In this document: positions 46,345-55,493 of the stretch, piece after piece | Position numbering within the stretch: the first letter of the stretch is position 1 | How the letters are laid out: each line of letters begins with the position of its first letter | Program-made: the position numbers and the translations under genes | The notes under the pieces: model-generated | Seen by the model: the letters and a program-made list of their open reading frames with translations, nothing else | What the model was told of the DNA's origin: nothing | Databases searched by the model: none | Assembly: GCA_041674745.1 (NCBI GenBank) | Contig: JBAYVD010000017.1 | Location: forward strand, 12,170 to 76,169 | DNA: 64,000 nucleotides | Origin: UBA2040 sp041674745 | GTDB taxonomy: Bacteria; Bacteroidota; Bacteroidia; Flavobacteriales_D; Crocinitomicaceae | Direction: 5' to 3'

Positions 46345-46751
46345 AATTTATTTAAATAAAAATCTTCCTTTTCCCGCATGACAGCCTCTTCTTCATCCGA
46401 TTTATCGCCATATCCACACAAATGTAGTACTCCGTGAACAACAACCCGATGCAGCTCTCTGTTAAAGTCTTGTAAAAGATCTGAGGCATTTTCGCGAACA
46501 CGATCAACACTAACAAAAAGATCCCCAGCCACACTGTTGTCTTCAGAATAATCAAACGTTATAATATCCGTATAGAAGTCATGATCAAGATGTTTTCTAT
46601 TCATTTCCAGCAACTCTTCGTCTGTACAAAAAACCAATGCAACTTCTCCTAATTCAAAACCTTCGTTTTTAGCCACCGACTTCAACCAAGATTCAACGAT
46701 AATTTCATTAAACTCGAATGGAGGCAACGAAAGCCAGTCGACACTAAGCAT
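46329..46751 (-). CDS. ybeY: Endoribonuclease YbeY (16S rRNA maturation factor)
   Basis: 140 residues from the ATG at 46749-46751, which overlaps the stop of the upstream gene by 8 bp; a longer frame reaching 46805 is a less likely start. The UPF0054 zinc site reads HGVLHLCGYGD, with the third His of the classical HGxLHLxGYDH replaced, which I believe is common in Bacteroidota. DIITFDY is the other family motif. It trims the 16S rRNA 3' end and serves ribosome quality control. The final codons form a parS palindrome. Confidence 0.92.
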   Translation of the reverse strand: MLSVDWLSLPPFEFNEIIVESWLKSVAKNEGFELGEVALVFCTDEELLEMNRKHLDHDFYTDIITFDYSEDNSVAGDLFVSVDRVRENASDLLQDFNRELHRVVVHGVLHLCGYGDKSDEEEAVMREKEDFYLNKLKGFT

Positions 46752-47163
46752 CTCTTCTAAAATAGATAGACACTTCACGTCCATTATTTTCAAAAGAAAC
46801 TTCATCCGCCAGGTGTCGCATCAAATAGATTCCTCGTCCATTTTCTTTTTCAATGTTCTCAGGTGAAGTGGGGTCCAAAACATTTTCGAAATCAAAACCT
46901 ACACCCTGGTCTTCTATCACAAAACACAGCTCATCATCATCCTTTGCAACTTTCACCCGCACTTCTTTTGAAGCGTCGCCGTGGTTGCCATGCGTGACTG
47001 CATTATTAAAGGCTTCCGTAACGGCTATTAATACGTTGCCATAATTGTCTTCACTTACACCAACTGTATTACAAACACGATCAATCAAGCCTTCAACATT
47101 GGCCAAATGATCAAAATTTGATGGTACACTTATTTCCTCTAGAACAGTAAATCCTTCTTTCAT
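46744..47163 (-). CDS. RsbW-like ATP-binding protein (anti-sigma/serine kinase fold)
   Basis: 139 residues of a GHKL ATPase: N-box ITEAFNNAVTHGNHGD, G1 IEDQGVGFDF and G2 ENGRGIYLMRHLAD. This is the single-domain HATPase_c_2 type found in the partner-switching anti-sigma factors RsbW and SpoIIAB. No anti-anti-sigma (STAS) partner is in the window, so its target is unknown. It sits in a tight minus-strand unit DUF4175 - this gene - ybeY - mnmG with 11 bp upstream and an 8-bp overlap downstream. Confidence 0.88.
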   Translation of the reverse strand: MKEGFTVLEEISVPSNFDHLANVEGLIDRVCNTVGVSEDNYGNVLIAVTEAFNNAVTHGNHGDASKEVRVKVAKDDDELCFVIEDQGVGFDFENVLDPTSPENIEKENGRGIYLMRHLADEVSFENNGREVSIYFRRDA

Positions 47164-47174
47164 AAATCAAGCTA

Positions 47175-50100
47175 TCACATTGCCAAGTTGAAATATTGAT
47201 TCGCTTTGTCCTTGTAGTATTTCCTAAAAACAGGATCCACTGAACGCAGCAATTCAACTTGCTTCAATTTTTCCTTGTTATACTCATCAAAACGAATTTG
47301 GTTACCAAAACCTCTATCTTTTCCACTTTGGGATTCTCGTTTTTCCTCAAAGCCTCTTTCCATAAGGGCTTTTTCACTTTCCAATAAACGCGTTAAAATA
47401 TCTTTCTGCCGGGTTATCATTTGAGACGAAAAATTCTTGTTCAACAAATCTCGCTCTTGTTTATCCAATTCATTGATCAGCGGATTCAGTCCATTTCCTT
47501 TTCCTTTACCTTCTTTGTTTAATTCATCTCGTAACTGTTCCAACCGCTGCCGAATCGCAGATTGCTCCGCTGCCATTTTTGAGATTTCTTTATTGCCCAT
47601 TCCTTGCATTCCCTTGCCTCCTTGACCGCCCGGAACTTCACCTCCCGGAGAATCACCCGGTTTTTTGCCACCAGGACTCTTTCCCTTTTCCATGGCTTCC
47701 AACTGCTTCTTCAACATTTGTTTCATGTCCGATGTCCCTGGACTACCTTCTCCCGGTTTCGGCTTGCCCTTACCTCCAGGCTTATCACAACTACCAGCAC
47801 CCGGTTTATTCTCTTGAGCAGCCTTTTGCATACTTTCAAGGCTTTCATTTAACAAGAGTGCCAAATTGTTGTAACTCGTCATTACGTATTGTTGATGCTG
47901 ACCGAGCTCCTTATTACGATGCTCGTCAATATCCTCCAAACTCAACTTGTGATTCTTTTTAATTTCGTTCAATTCTGCATCAACAAACGACGCTATCTTT
48001 GGTTGACGTTTCGCGAGCGCTTCCAAAGAATCTTTCACCACTTTGGTGTCATCAACAATAGAACGTTGTTTACGACCGTAGGACTTGTAAGCCGGATCAT
48101 TGTCATTTACCTTTGCAAACTTCTTCATAACCAACTCTTGATCGAACGATAAAGTCATTAAGTTTTTGAGAATGTGTCGAAGCATCTCCATGTCTTCCCC
48201 CTCTTGTTCTTCGTTGGCCTCTTCCTGCATTTTATTCAAGTCCTCCGCCAACTTCTCCATGTCGTCTGCACTTTGTTCTTGTTTTTGACCAGCCTTGCTC
48301 TTCTTGTTTTTATCTAAACCATCTGAAGCTTCTTTCATTTCTTCCGAGATCTTCTCCTGCTCCTCTTTCTTGTCTTCCAACTCCATTGGACGTAGAAGTT
48401 CTTCGTTTAACTTCTTCACCTCTTCTAAGTCTTTCTTAACGTCATCAAACTTTTTGTTCAATTCATCCTGCTTCTCTTTGCCTTTTTCAGCATTCAACTT
48501 GTCTTTTTCCAAGGCGTCTTTCAATTTCCTTTGTTCCTCCGCCAAGGCATTTAATTCTTTCTCTATATCGTCAATTTTTTCGTTTACCTGGAGCTTCTTC
48601 AACATCTCTAAGCTACGGTCCAATTGTTTGTTGCGATCCTCCGCGTTCTGATCCAATTTTTCCAATTCATTTTGAATCTGATCTTTGTTTTGTTCTCGCA
48701 TCAAATCTTCCAATTTCTTCAGAAGGTCCATCATTTCTTCATCCATCAACTCCTTCATGAGTTCTTCAATTTGAGCCTGCTTTTCTAATAACAAAGGATC
48801 TACTTCGGACAATTGATTCTTTTCCTCTGCACTTTTCTCCATGTTTTGCTGAAGATTTTGCAAGGATTTATTCAACTCCATTTGATCAGAGCGCAATTTC
48901 TCCAATTGATTTTTAGCTTTCCAATCTATCGACTTGCTATTCATCACTTCTTTCTTCAGACGCTCTACATTCTTCCGGAATTCTTTAGTTTTATTAAGCA
49001 AAGACAACAAATCCTCCTTTGTTTGCTCTTTGTCTTTTTGACTTTCATCATTCAATTCTTCCAAGGTCGGCAACTGATAAGTAAACACCTGACTTCTAGC
49101 TGTTTTCGAGCCATTCACACCGTCATTATCCCCTACAACAAAATAATATTCAATTCGATCTTCTATTTGCAATTTCTCTCTTCGAAAATCCACCCCAAAA
49201 TCAAAAGGCATAGACGCTCCTCTAGGAGAAACCACACTCATTCGTTCTTCTCTTGACTTTCCATCTTTGGAAACAATCTTATAAACGAAAGTTAAACTCG
49301 TCAATCCATAATCATCCGAAATATTGCCACTAAAAAATCGTAAACCATCACTAACAGAATCCTTTTCTTCACTCACCATGATCGATGGATAAGCATCCCG
49401 GACAGAAATTATCGACATACTCGACGAATCTATTTTTCCCGATTGTACATTCTCCAAACGCACCTTTAAAGTTAAATCTGATTTAATTGTTCTTTTCACT
49501 TTGAAACCGTCCGTTGTAAAGGTTTCTGTTTTACTTCCGTCATTCACAGTAACCTTCTTCGTGTTCTTGGTTAGAAACGACCATTCAATCAACGTTCCTT
49601 CTGGTACATTCAAATCGCCTGAGTTTTCAACTACCTCGTCCTTTCTTCCTAAATAAGTCGGATAATGTATGCTCGCTTGTAAACGCCCAATCGCCGACTT
49701 AGGCAAAATTCCAATGGAAAATTCATCCGATTTAAAACCGTTCGCTTCAAAATAGAAATTAACATCTTTGGACAATTTTGACAAGGTATACCCCGCAACA
49801 TTCCTCGATTTCCAATCCATCAAAAACTTTCCTTCATCAGAAACCAAATAGACTTTATCTGGAATATAAGAACCTGTAACTTTCACTTCAATTGGCGCAT
49901 CGTCACCTTCTTCCAATATCAATTCATTGTTTTGTAGAGAAAATTTGAACGGAGACTCGGGAATGTATTCCTGCTTAAAATTCACCACCCGCTCCGTTCC
50001 TTGTGTTAACATTTTTGGTACCAATACAGCCACCAACAGCAATACCAAAAACAACGGTGTCAACCATTTTGCGTACTTCTTGTTATTCGATAAATCGATT

Positions 50101-50534
50101 GCATCACCGAAATTAAAAACCCCTAAGGCTGTAGACCGTTGCACAACACTCGCTCTTATTAATTCAAAATTACCGTCGTTACCCGATTCATTCAATTGCA
50201 ACGTGTTCACCAGTCGATCCGATATTTGAGGAAAAAAAGAGCCAATGATGTTCGCGGCTTGTGTTCGGTCTATTCGTTTACCAAATGAATACAACTTAAG
50301 CAATGACAACAGCAAGTATTTTCCAAAAATAAAACCATTCACGGATAAAAAACCAAAAAATAGAACGGCACGTACATAGGAATTAAAATGTCCGATGTAC
50401 TCCAGAAAAGTAACCAACAAGAAGGAACTCAACAACACGCCAACGAAAAAGATCAAGCCTTTGACCATCTCGTTTTTGTAATATTTTCGTATAAACGAAT
50501 CAATTTGTTGAATCAACCGATCGAATGCAGACAT
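47175..50534 (-). CDS. Large DUF4175-type membrane protein
   Basis: 1119 residues. Two or three N-terminal membrane helices (about 24-90, about 150-170), a beta-rich soluble region (about 190-500), a long Lys/Glu-rich coiled coil (about 510-790), and a Gly/Pro/Lys-rich low-complexity stretch (about 900-1000, GGKGKPKPGEGSPG) before a helical C-terminus (KAYYKDKANQYFNLAM-like end). Architecture and genomic place are those of DUF4175 proteins of Bacteroidota. Function is unknown; the coiled coil suggests a scaffold at the cell envelope. Confidence 0.85.
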   Translation of the reverse strand: MSAFDRLIQQIDSFIRKYYKNEMVKGLIFFVGVLLSSFLLVTFLEYIGHFNSYVRAVLFFGFLSVNGFIFGKYLLLSLLKLYSFGKRIDRTQAANIIGSFFPQISDRLVNTLQLNESGNDGNFELIRASVVQRSTALGVFNFGDAIDLSNNKKYAKWLTPLFLVLLLVAVLVPKMLTQGTERVVNFKQEYIPESPFKFSLQNNELILEEGDDAPIEVKVTGSYIPDKVYLVSDEGKFLMDWKSRNVAGYTLSKLSKDVNFYFEANGFKSDEFSIGILPKSAIGRLQASIHYPTYLGRKDEVVENSGDLNVPEGTLIEWSFLTKNTKKVTVNDGSKTETFTTDGFKVKRTIKSDLTLKVRLENVQSGKIDSSSMSIISVRDAYPSIMVSEEKDSVSDGLRFFSGNISDDYGLTSLTFVYKIVSKDGKSREERMSVVSPRGASMPFDFGVDFRREKLQIEDRIEYYFVVGDNDGVNGSKTARSQVFTYQLPTLEELNDESQKDKEQTKEDLLSLLNKTKEFRKNVERLKKEVMNSKSIDWKAKNQLEKLRSDQMELNKSLQNLQQNMEKSAEEKNQLSEVDPLLLEKQAQIEELMKELMDEEMMDLLKKLEDLMREQNKDQIQNELEKLDQNAEDRNKQLDRSLEMLKKLQVNEKIDDIEKELNALAEEQRKLKDALEKDKLNAEKGKEKQDELNKKFDDVKKDLEEVKKLNEELLRPMELEDKKEEQEKISEEMKEASDGLDKNKKSKAGQKQEQSADDMEKLAEDLNKMQEEANEEQEGEDMEMLRHILKNLMTLSFDQELVMKKFAKVNDNDPAYKSYGRKQRSIVDDTKVVKDSLEALAKRQPKIASFVDAELNEIKKNHKLSLEDIDEHRNKELGQHQQYVMTSYNNLALLLNESLESMQKAAQENKPGAGSCDKPGGKGKPKPGEGSPGTSDMKQMLKKQLEAMEKGKSPGGKKPGDSPGGEVPGGQGGKGMQGMGNKEISKMAAEQSAIRQRLEQLRDELNKEGKGKGNGLNPLINELDKQERDLLNKNFSSQMITRQKDILTRLLESEKALMERGFEEKRESQSGKDRGFGNQIRFDEYNKEKLKQVELLRSVDPVFRKYYKDKANQYFNLAM

Positions 50535-50641
50535 AGTATAATTAGAATGAACCTACTAAGATAAGACAATACGGTATTTACACAGTAGAACTTAAAAATA
50601 ATTAACACTCTTCAATGGTTAAAGCATCAAAGTGAAAAGCT

Positions 50642-50649
50642 TATCTTTG
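50642..50649 (+). promoter_or_regulatory. Bacteroidota -7 promoter element of gltX-folB
   Basis: TATCTTTG, exact TAnnTTTG, 17 bp before the gltX ATG. Confidence 0.6.
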
Positions 50650-50666
50650 CGCAAAAAAACAAACAC

Positions 50667-52175
50667 ATGTCAAACGATGTCCGCGTACGTTTCGCGCCTT
50701 CACCAACAGGTCCCTTGCACATTGGTGGTGTTCGAACTGCACTTTATAATTACCTTTTTGCTAAAAAACACAACGGAACTTTTCTATTACGTATAGAAGA
50801 TACTGACCAAACTCGTTTTGTTCCAGGTGCACAAGACTATATCATGGAAAGCTTGAAATGGGCTGGTATCATGCCAACTGAAGGTCCTGGTTTGGGTGGA
50901 GAATTTGGTCCTTACGTTCAATCCGAACGTCAAGCCATGTACAAACCTTACGCAGATGAACTAATCCAAAATGGCAATGCTTATTACGCGTTTGATTCTG
51001 CCGAAGAATTAACCACGATGCGGGACAACGCAAAGAACGCAGGCATGCCTAATTGGCAATACAACAGCATCACGCGCATGTCTATGGTCAACTCTTTAAC
51101 CCTACCAAGCGAAGAAGTAGAAAGACGTTTAGCAGCTGGTGATCCCTTTGTCATCCGCATGAAAATGCCTAGAAATCAAGATGTTCGATTTGAAGATATG
51201 ATTCGTGGTTGGGTAGTTGTAAATACCAACAACTTGGACGACAAAGTTTTATTCAAAAGTGACGGAATGCCAACGTATCACTTGGCCAACATCGTAGATG
51301 ATCATACCATGCATATTTCACACGTGATTCGTGGTGAAGAGTGGTTGCCATCTGCACCCTTGCATATTTTACTTTACCAAGCGTTTGGTTGGGATGCTCC
51401 TCAATTTGCCCACTTGCCTTTGTTGCTGCGTCCCGATGGCAACGGCAAATTATCGAAAAGAGATGGAGACCGATTGGGGTTCCCTGTTTTTCCTTTGAAT
51501 TGGACCACATCAGAAGGTGAATTGTATTCTGGATACCGCGAAGCGGGCTATCTTCCTGATGCCTTTATCAATATGCTGGCGTTTTTAGGTTGGAATCCAG
51601 GAACACCACAAGAGTTGTTTTCTTTGGACCAACTCGTAGAAGCTTTTACATTGGATCGAGTTTCCAAATCAGGCGCAAAATTTGATGCAGAGAAAACACG
51701 TTGGTTTCAACAACAATATTTGAAATTAATGGACAACACCATTTTGGCGCACGAACTTCTTACTTATTATCCTACTATTGATGAAGGTCGTTTGGCTACC
51801 ATGGCAGGATTGATGAAAGAACGAGCTGTTTTCATTTCTGATATTCCAAAAGAAGGAGATTATTTGATCAACAAGCCAACTGAATACGATGCTGACACTG
51901 TTTCTAAAAAATGGAAAGCGGAAAGTGCTGGTATTATGAAAGAATGGCTGGGCTTGCTAGCAAACATTGCTGAATTCACAACCGCGAACGTCGAAAAAGC
52001 ATTCAAATCCTATTTGGAAGAAAAAGGACTTGGTTTTGGCGCTGCAATGCCTCAATTTCGTTTGCTTTTAACCGGAAAAGGAATGGGCCCGGGAATTTTT
52101 GAAATAGCAGAATTCTTGGGTAAAGAAGAATGCATCACACGAATGGAAACAGGTTTAAGTCAATTGAACGGATGA
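50667..52175 (+). CDS. gltX: Glutamyl-tRNA synthetase
   Basis: 502 residues. The HIGH motif is PLHIGGVRTALYN and the KMSKS equivalent is GKLSKRDGD. It charges tRNA-Glu with glutamate. The C-terminal anticodon-binding region is helical as usual, with GFGAAMPQFRLLLTGKGMGPG. A possible non-discriminating activity (charging tRNA-Gln) cannot be judged here. folB overlaps its stop by 4 bp. Confidence 0.97.
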   Translation: MSNDVRVRFAPSPTGPLHIGGVRTALYNYLFAKKHNGTFLLRIEDTDQTRFVPGAQDYIMESLKWAGIMPTEGPGLGGEFGPYVQSERQAMYKPYADELIQNGNAYYAFDSAEELTTMRDNAKNAGMPNWQYNSITRMSMVNSLTLPSEEVERRLAAGDPFVIRMKMPRNQDVRFEDMIRGWVVVNTNNLDDKVLFKSDGMPTYHLANIVDDHTMHISHVIRGEEWLPSAPLHILLYQAFGWDAPQFAHLPLLLRPDGNGKLSKRDGDRLGFPVFPLNWTTSEGELYSGYREAGYLPDAFINMLAFLGWNPGTPQELFSLDQLVEAFTLDRVSKSGAKFDAEKTRWFQQQYLKLMDNTILAHELLTYYPTIDEGRLATMAGLMKERAVFISDIPKEGDYLINKPTEYDADTVSKKWKAESAGIMKEWLGLLANIAEFTTANVEKAFKSYLEEKGLGFGAAMPQFRLLLTGKGMGPGIFEIAEFLGKEECITRMETGLSQLNG

Positions 52176-52534
52176 AGCATACGATCGAAGTCAACAACAT
52201 TCGTCTCTACGCCCACCATGGGTGTTTGCCAGAAGAAGAAAAAATTGGCGGACATTACAGCGTGGATGTTTCGGTAGTGACAGACTTTACCGCTTCAACA
52301 CGAACTGATAATTTGTTGGATACGGTTGATTACGTGCTCATCAATAAAATTGTAGAAGAAGAAATGTTGATTCGATCCAAACTCATTGAGCACGTGGGAC
52401 AACGCATTGTGAATCGAATGAAAAAAGAAGTTGCTCAACTTCACTCTTTGCGGGTAAAAATTATCAAACATTCTCCTCCGATAGACGGAGACGTAGCAAA
52501 CGTTGCAATTATCATCGAAGAATCGCTTGTTTAA
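52172..52534 (+). CDS. folB: Dihydroneopterin aldolase
   Basis: 120 residues from the ATG of the ATGA overlap with gltX. VNNIRLYAHHGCLPEEEKIGG carries the catalytic Glu and substrate region; TVDYVLINKIV and SLRVKIIKHSPPIDG complete the family pattern. It converts dihydroneopterin to hydroxymethyl-dihydropterin in folate synthesis. The 4-bp overlap implies translational coupling to gltX. Confidence 0.94.
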   Translation: MKHTIEVNNIRLYAHHGCLPEEEKIGGHYSVDVSVVTDFTASTRTDNLLDTVDYVLINKIVEEEMLIRSKLIEHVGQRIVNRMKKEVAQLHSLRVKIIKHSPPIDGDVANVAIIIEESLV

Positions 52535-52546
52535 ATAGATTTTTCA

Positions 52547-52554
52547 TATATTTG
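52547..52554 (+). promoter_or_regulatory. Bacteroidota -7 promoter element of tRNA-Cys
   Basis: TATATTTG, exact TAnnTTTG, 15 bp before the tRNA 5' end. Confidence 0.55.
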
Positions 52555-52569
52555 CACCCACCAAAAAAT

Positions 52570-52643
52570 GGTCCTGTGGCCGAGCGGCTAGGCAAAGGTC
52601 TGCAAAACCTTGTACAGCGGTTCGAATCCGCTCGGGACCTCCA
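52570..52643 (+). tRNA. tRNA-Cys (anticodon GCA), CCA encoded
   Basis: The cloverleaf can be folded by eye: the 7-bp acceptor stem GGTCCTG pairs with CGGGACC (one G-U), the anticodon loop CTGCAAA holds GCA, and the T arm is AGCGGTTCGAATCCGCT. The discriminator base is U, the Cys identity element, and CCA is encoded at 52641-52643. It has its own promoter element and terminator. Confidence 0.96.
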
Positions 52644-52651
52644 AATGAGAG

Positions 52652-52685
52652 AAAAAACCCTTAACGTTTCGTTGAGGGTTTTTTC
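52652..52685 (+). terminator. Rho-independent terminator of tRNA-Cys
   Basis: AAAAAACCCTTAACG pairs with CGTTGAGGGTTTTTT around three bases (one G-U pair), followed by T. Confidence 0.85.
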
Positions 52686-52703
52686 GTTTACAGTATTTTT
52701 CTC

Positions 52704-52742
52704 AAAAAAAAGCCCCAACTCTAGAAAGAATCGGGGTTTTTA
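52704..52742 (-). terminator. Rho-independent terminator of the 52760-54155 pair
   Basis: CCCCGATTCT pairs imperfectly with AGAGTTGGGG around four bases, followed by a run of eight T on the minus strand. Confidence 0.8.
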
Positions 52743-52759
52743 GTAGTGTATGGTTGTAA

Positions 52760-53629
52760 TTATTGAAGTTGCAATCTTTGGTGTTTATTTACGGGGGTTC
52801 CAAGCTCATCTTGTGCAGTAATGAAATAGATATAACTACCAATCGGTAATTTATCTCCATTTAAGCTTTTTCCGTCCCATCGCTCATCTGGGTTATTGGT
52901 TTTCCAAACAACTTGGCTGTTTGCGTCCAAAACCACTAAGCTATAATTTTCCATTCCCGTCGTTACCACAAAAAACTCATCGTTTACGCCGTCACCATTG
53001 GGTGTGAAAACATTTGGCAAACTAATGAACTCAGCCGGTGTTTGTGGCTTTGTTACTTTGTTTACCAAAGGCGGCAATTCATTCTGAACTGGTTTTTGTT
53101 CTTCAATACGCTCCACCTCTTTCGGTTGAGTTGTAGGAGTTGTTTTCTGTGTTTTCTCTTTAATCGATAAAATTGATTCTGGTGCTTTCGGTGCGACAAT
53201 TTCTGTAAGAGCCGGTTCATTGTTTAAAACGATTGTCGTTACTTCTTTCTGTTTTACAATCGTTTCTTTTTCTGTTACAAGCGCTTTTTCTGAACGTGTT
53301 TTAGCATCAATTGACTTCGTTTCTGCCGTTGGTTTTTCAACAACTATCGTTTCTTTTTCTGTTGTAGGCCCTTCTGTTTGAACCTCAGCAGTCGTGTTTA
53401 CCTTTTCTTCTCTCGGAGAGTTGAAGGCAAAATAAGTCAATGCCACAGTGGTAACTGAAACACCAACAATCGCAGCAATTTTAGCAAAACTCATTCCGCC
53501 AGCCGCTGCTGCACCGGAAGCATTTGCTCCTATTTGCGAACTTATTCCTTGCCAAAGGTTTGGGTTTACCTCTGAACGATGTTCACGAAGCTGATCACCC
53601 AATTCTTCTAACCATTTATCATTTGCCAT
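52760..53629 (-). CDS. Predicted membrane anti-sigma factor fused to a T9SS type B-like C-terminal domain
   Basis: 289 residues with no signal peptide. Residues 1-46 are a soluble helical segment (WLEELGDQLREH, NPNLWQGISSQIG) like the N-terminal sigma-binding segments of anti-sigma factors; about 48-69 is a single membrane helix; about 72-200 is a Thr/Glu/Lys/Pro-rich periplasmic linker; 201-289 is a gliding-motility/type B sorting-like domain (LPNVFTPNGDGVND, RWDGKSLNGDKLP, GSYIYFITAQ). The start overlaps the stop of an ECF sigma gene by 11 bp. The anti-sigma role is inferred from this context and topology. The final strand (KHQRLQLQ) lacks the usual GxVTxxR ending, so it may not be cleaved or exported. 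Confidence 0.75.
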   Translation of the reverse strand: MANDKWLEELGDQLREHRSEVNPNLWQGISSQIGANASGAAAAGGMSFAKIAAIVGVSVTTVALTYFAFNSPREEKVNTTAEVQTEGPTTEKETIVVEKPTAETKSIDAKTRSEKALVTEKETIVKQKEVTTIVLNNEPALTEIVAPKAPESILSIKEKTQKTTPTTQPKEVERIEEQKPVQNELPPLVNKVTKPQTPAEFISLPNVFTPNGDGVNDEFFVVTTGMENYSLVVLDANSQVVWKTNNPDERWDGKSLNGDKLPIGSYIYFITAQDELGTPVNKHQRLQLQ

Positions 53630-54155
53630 ACTGCAACTTTTCTAAACTATTCATCAAATGTGTCCGAGCTCTTTTAAATTGAGACTTAGACGTATTCTCT
53701 GTAATTTCTAATCTTTCCGCTATTTCCTTGTGACTGTAGCCTTCAACAGCAAACAAGTTAAATACCGTTCGGTAGCCTGTTGGCATTTGTTCAACGATTT
53801 TCATCAAATCAGCCGCCTCCATTCTTTCCATAATAAAATCGTTGTTCTCTAGTCTGTAGTCCACATCATCCATGGAAACATCGTACTTGGTTTTTTTATT
53901 CTTCCGTAATTGATCCAAACACGTATTAACGAAAATACGCCGAACCCATCCGTCGAAGGAACCCTCGTTGTTGTAGTCTCTCAGATTGTTGAAGAGTTTC
54001 ACGAAACTCATCTGACAAACATCTTCTGCTTCTTCTCTATTTCCGAGATAACGCAAACAAACCGTCAACATTTTTGGTGCCAAGCTATCAAACAAACGCC
54101 GCTGTGCCAATGCTTCACCTTGAATACATTTTTGAATTAAGCTTTCTCTATCCAT
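53619..54155 (-). CDS. ECF RNA polymerase sigma factor
   Basis: 178 residues. Region 2: LGNREEAEDVCQMSFVKLF and GWVRRIFVNTCLDQLRK; region 4: MPTGYRTVFNLFAVEGYSHKEIA, with the recognition helix ITENTSKSQFKRAR. The TSKSQ type of region 4 is common in Bacteroidota ECF factors. It overlaps the downstream membrane protein by 11 bp, the usual sigma/anti-sigma arrangement. Target genes are not evident from the window; T9SS-linked genes are a natural guess. Confidence 0.93.
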   Translation of the reverse strand: MDRESLIQKCIQGEALAQRRLFDSLAPKMLTVCLRYLGNREEAEDVCQMSFVKLFNNLRDYNNEGSFDGWVRRIFVNTCLDQLRKNKKTKYDVSMDDVDYRLENNDFIMERMEAADLMKIVEQMPTGYRTVFNLFAVEGYSHKEIAERLEITENTSKSQFKRARTHLMNSLEKLQYGK

Positions 54156-54260
54156 ATTAACACAGCATACTTATGACATCAAAATTGACAAAAAGGTTGC
54201 ACAATACGGGAATTAAATGGTTAAAAAAGTTATTTTTACTTTTTTAAGTAATCTATTTTG

Positions 54261-55493
54261 ATGAAAATCGTTTCCCTTTTTTTATTCTGGTTTTGTTTGG
54301 TTTTTGCACAATCGGTTTCCGCGTCCAATCTACCAAAATCAGGATCTTGGCTGGGCGTTTTAACCTTGAATTCATCCACCGAATTACCTTTTCGAATATT
54401 CCTTACTACTAAAAAGAAAGAAATTCAGTTCGAAATTCGAAACGGGGAAGAAAAAATACAACTGATTAACAAAGAAATAGCGGGCGACACGCTTGTTTTT
54501 GCCTTTCCAGAATTCGATTCCGATTTACATTTTGTCGTTACTTCTTCCAAGCAATTAAACGGATACTGGCACAACAAAAATAAATCCGGTCGGTATACGA
54601 TTCCCTTCAAAGCACATTTGTGTGAAAACGTTCTTTTTGAATGCCAACAAACGGACTTTTCTACCCAAACGGTAAATTTAACCTACAAATGGAAAACAAT
54701 TTTTGAACCCGGCACTACAGATGCCTACCCAGCCATTGGTTTGTTTAAACAAAATGGCAATCAATTATCTGGAACATTTCTAACGGAAACCGGCGATTAT
54801 CGGTTTTTGGATGGTAATTTATTTGGTAATCAATTCTATTTGTCTTGTTTTGATGGGTCGCATGCTTTTTTATTCACAGCAGAATTACAAAATAACACCC
54901 TTAATGGAAATTTTTATTCAGGAACCCATTACCAAACCACCTGGATTGCTAATCCTGACAACAATTACGAACTGACCAATCCGGATGAATTAACGACAGT
55001 TGTTAACACGAATCCACTTCAATTTTCTTTTAAAAATCTAAAGAATGAAGTGGTCAGTTATCCCAATTCAAAATACGAAAATAAAGTCACCATCATTCAA
55101 ATTATGGGTTCTTGGTGTCCAAATTGCATGGACGAAACGCATTACTACACTCAATTGTACAAAAAATACCACGATCAAGGATTGGAAATTATTCTGGTTG
55201 GCTACGAAGCCGGGAATGACGAAAACGTATATGCGGAAAAATTAAAAAGACTGCAGAGTCGTGCAAATATACCTTTTGAAATGTTGATTGGTGGTGCGGC
55301 GAATAAAAACAAAGCAGCCAAAGATTTTTCGATGTTGAATGATATTATTTCCTTCCCTACTTCCATTTTTGTGGATAGAGCTGGAAACATTAGCAAAGTA
55401 CATACCGGTTTCAACGGTCCAAGCACCGGCGAATATTACGACGAGTACATGTTAGAAACCGAAAAGTATCTTCAACAATTGCTAAAGAACTAA
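54261..55493 (+). CDS. Periplasmic TlpA-like thioredoxin-fold protein
   Basis: 410 residues from the ATG at 54261 with a signal peptide (about 1-22, ending SVSAS). The first 250 residues are a beta-rich domain without a known family in my reading. The C-terminal 140 residues are a TlpA/ResA-type thioredoxin domain with active site GSWCPNCMDE and the cis-Pro region SFPTSIFVDRAG. It is likely a thiol reductant or disulfide enzyme of the cell envelope. The 3' end overlaps rpiB tail-to-tail by 4 bp. Confidence 0.88.
   Translation: MKIVSLFLFWFCLVFAQSVSASNLPKSGSWLGVLTLNSSTELPFRIFLTTKKKEIQFEIRNGEEKIQLINKEIAGDTLVFAFPEFDSDLHFVVTSSKQLNGYWHNKNKSGRYTIPFKAHLCENVLFECQQTDFSTQTVNLTYKWKTIFEPGTTDAYPAIGLFKQNGNQLSGTFLTETGDYRFLDGNLFGNQFYLSCFDGSHAFLFTAELQNNTLNGNFYSGTHYQTTWIANPDNNYELTNPDELTTVVNTNPLQFSFKNLKNEVVSYPNSKYENKVTIIQIMGSWCPNCMDETHYYTQLYKKYHDQGLEIILVGYEAGNDENVYAEKLKRLQSRANIPFEMLIGGAANKNKAAKDFSMLNDIISFPTSIFVDRAGNISKVHTGFNGPSTGEYYDEYMLETEKYLQQLLKN

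Noticed and set aside
52512..52718. Minus-strand 68-residue reading frame
   Set aside because: It covers the tRNA-Cys gene and its terminator; not a protein gene.
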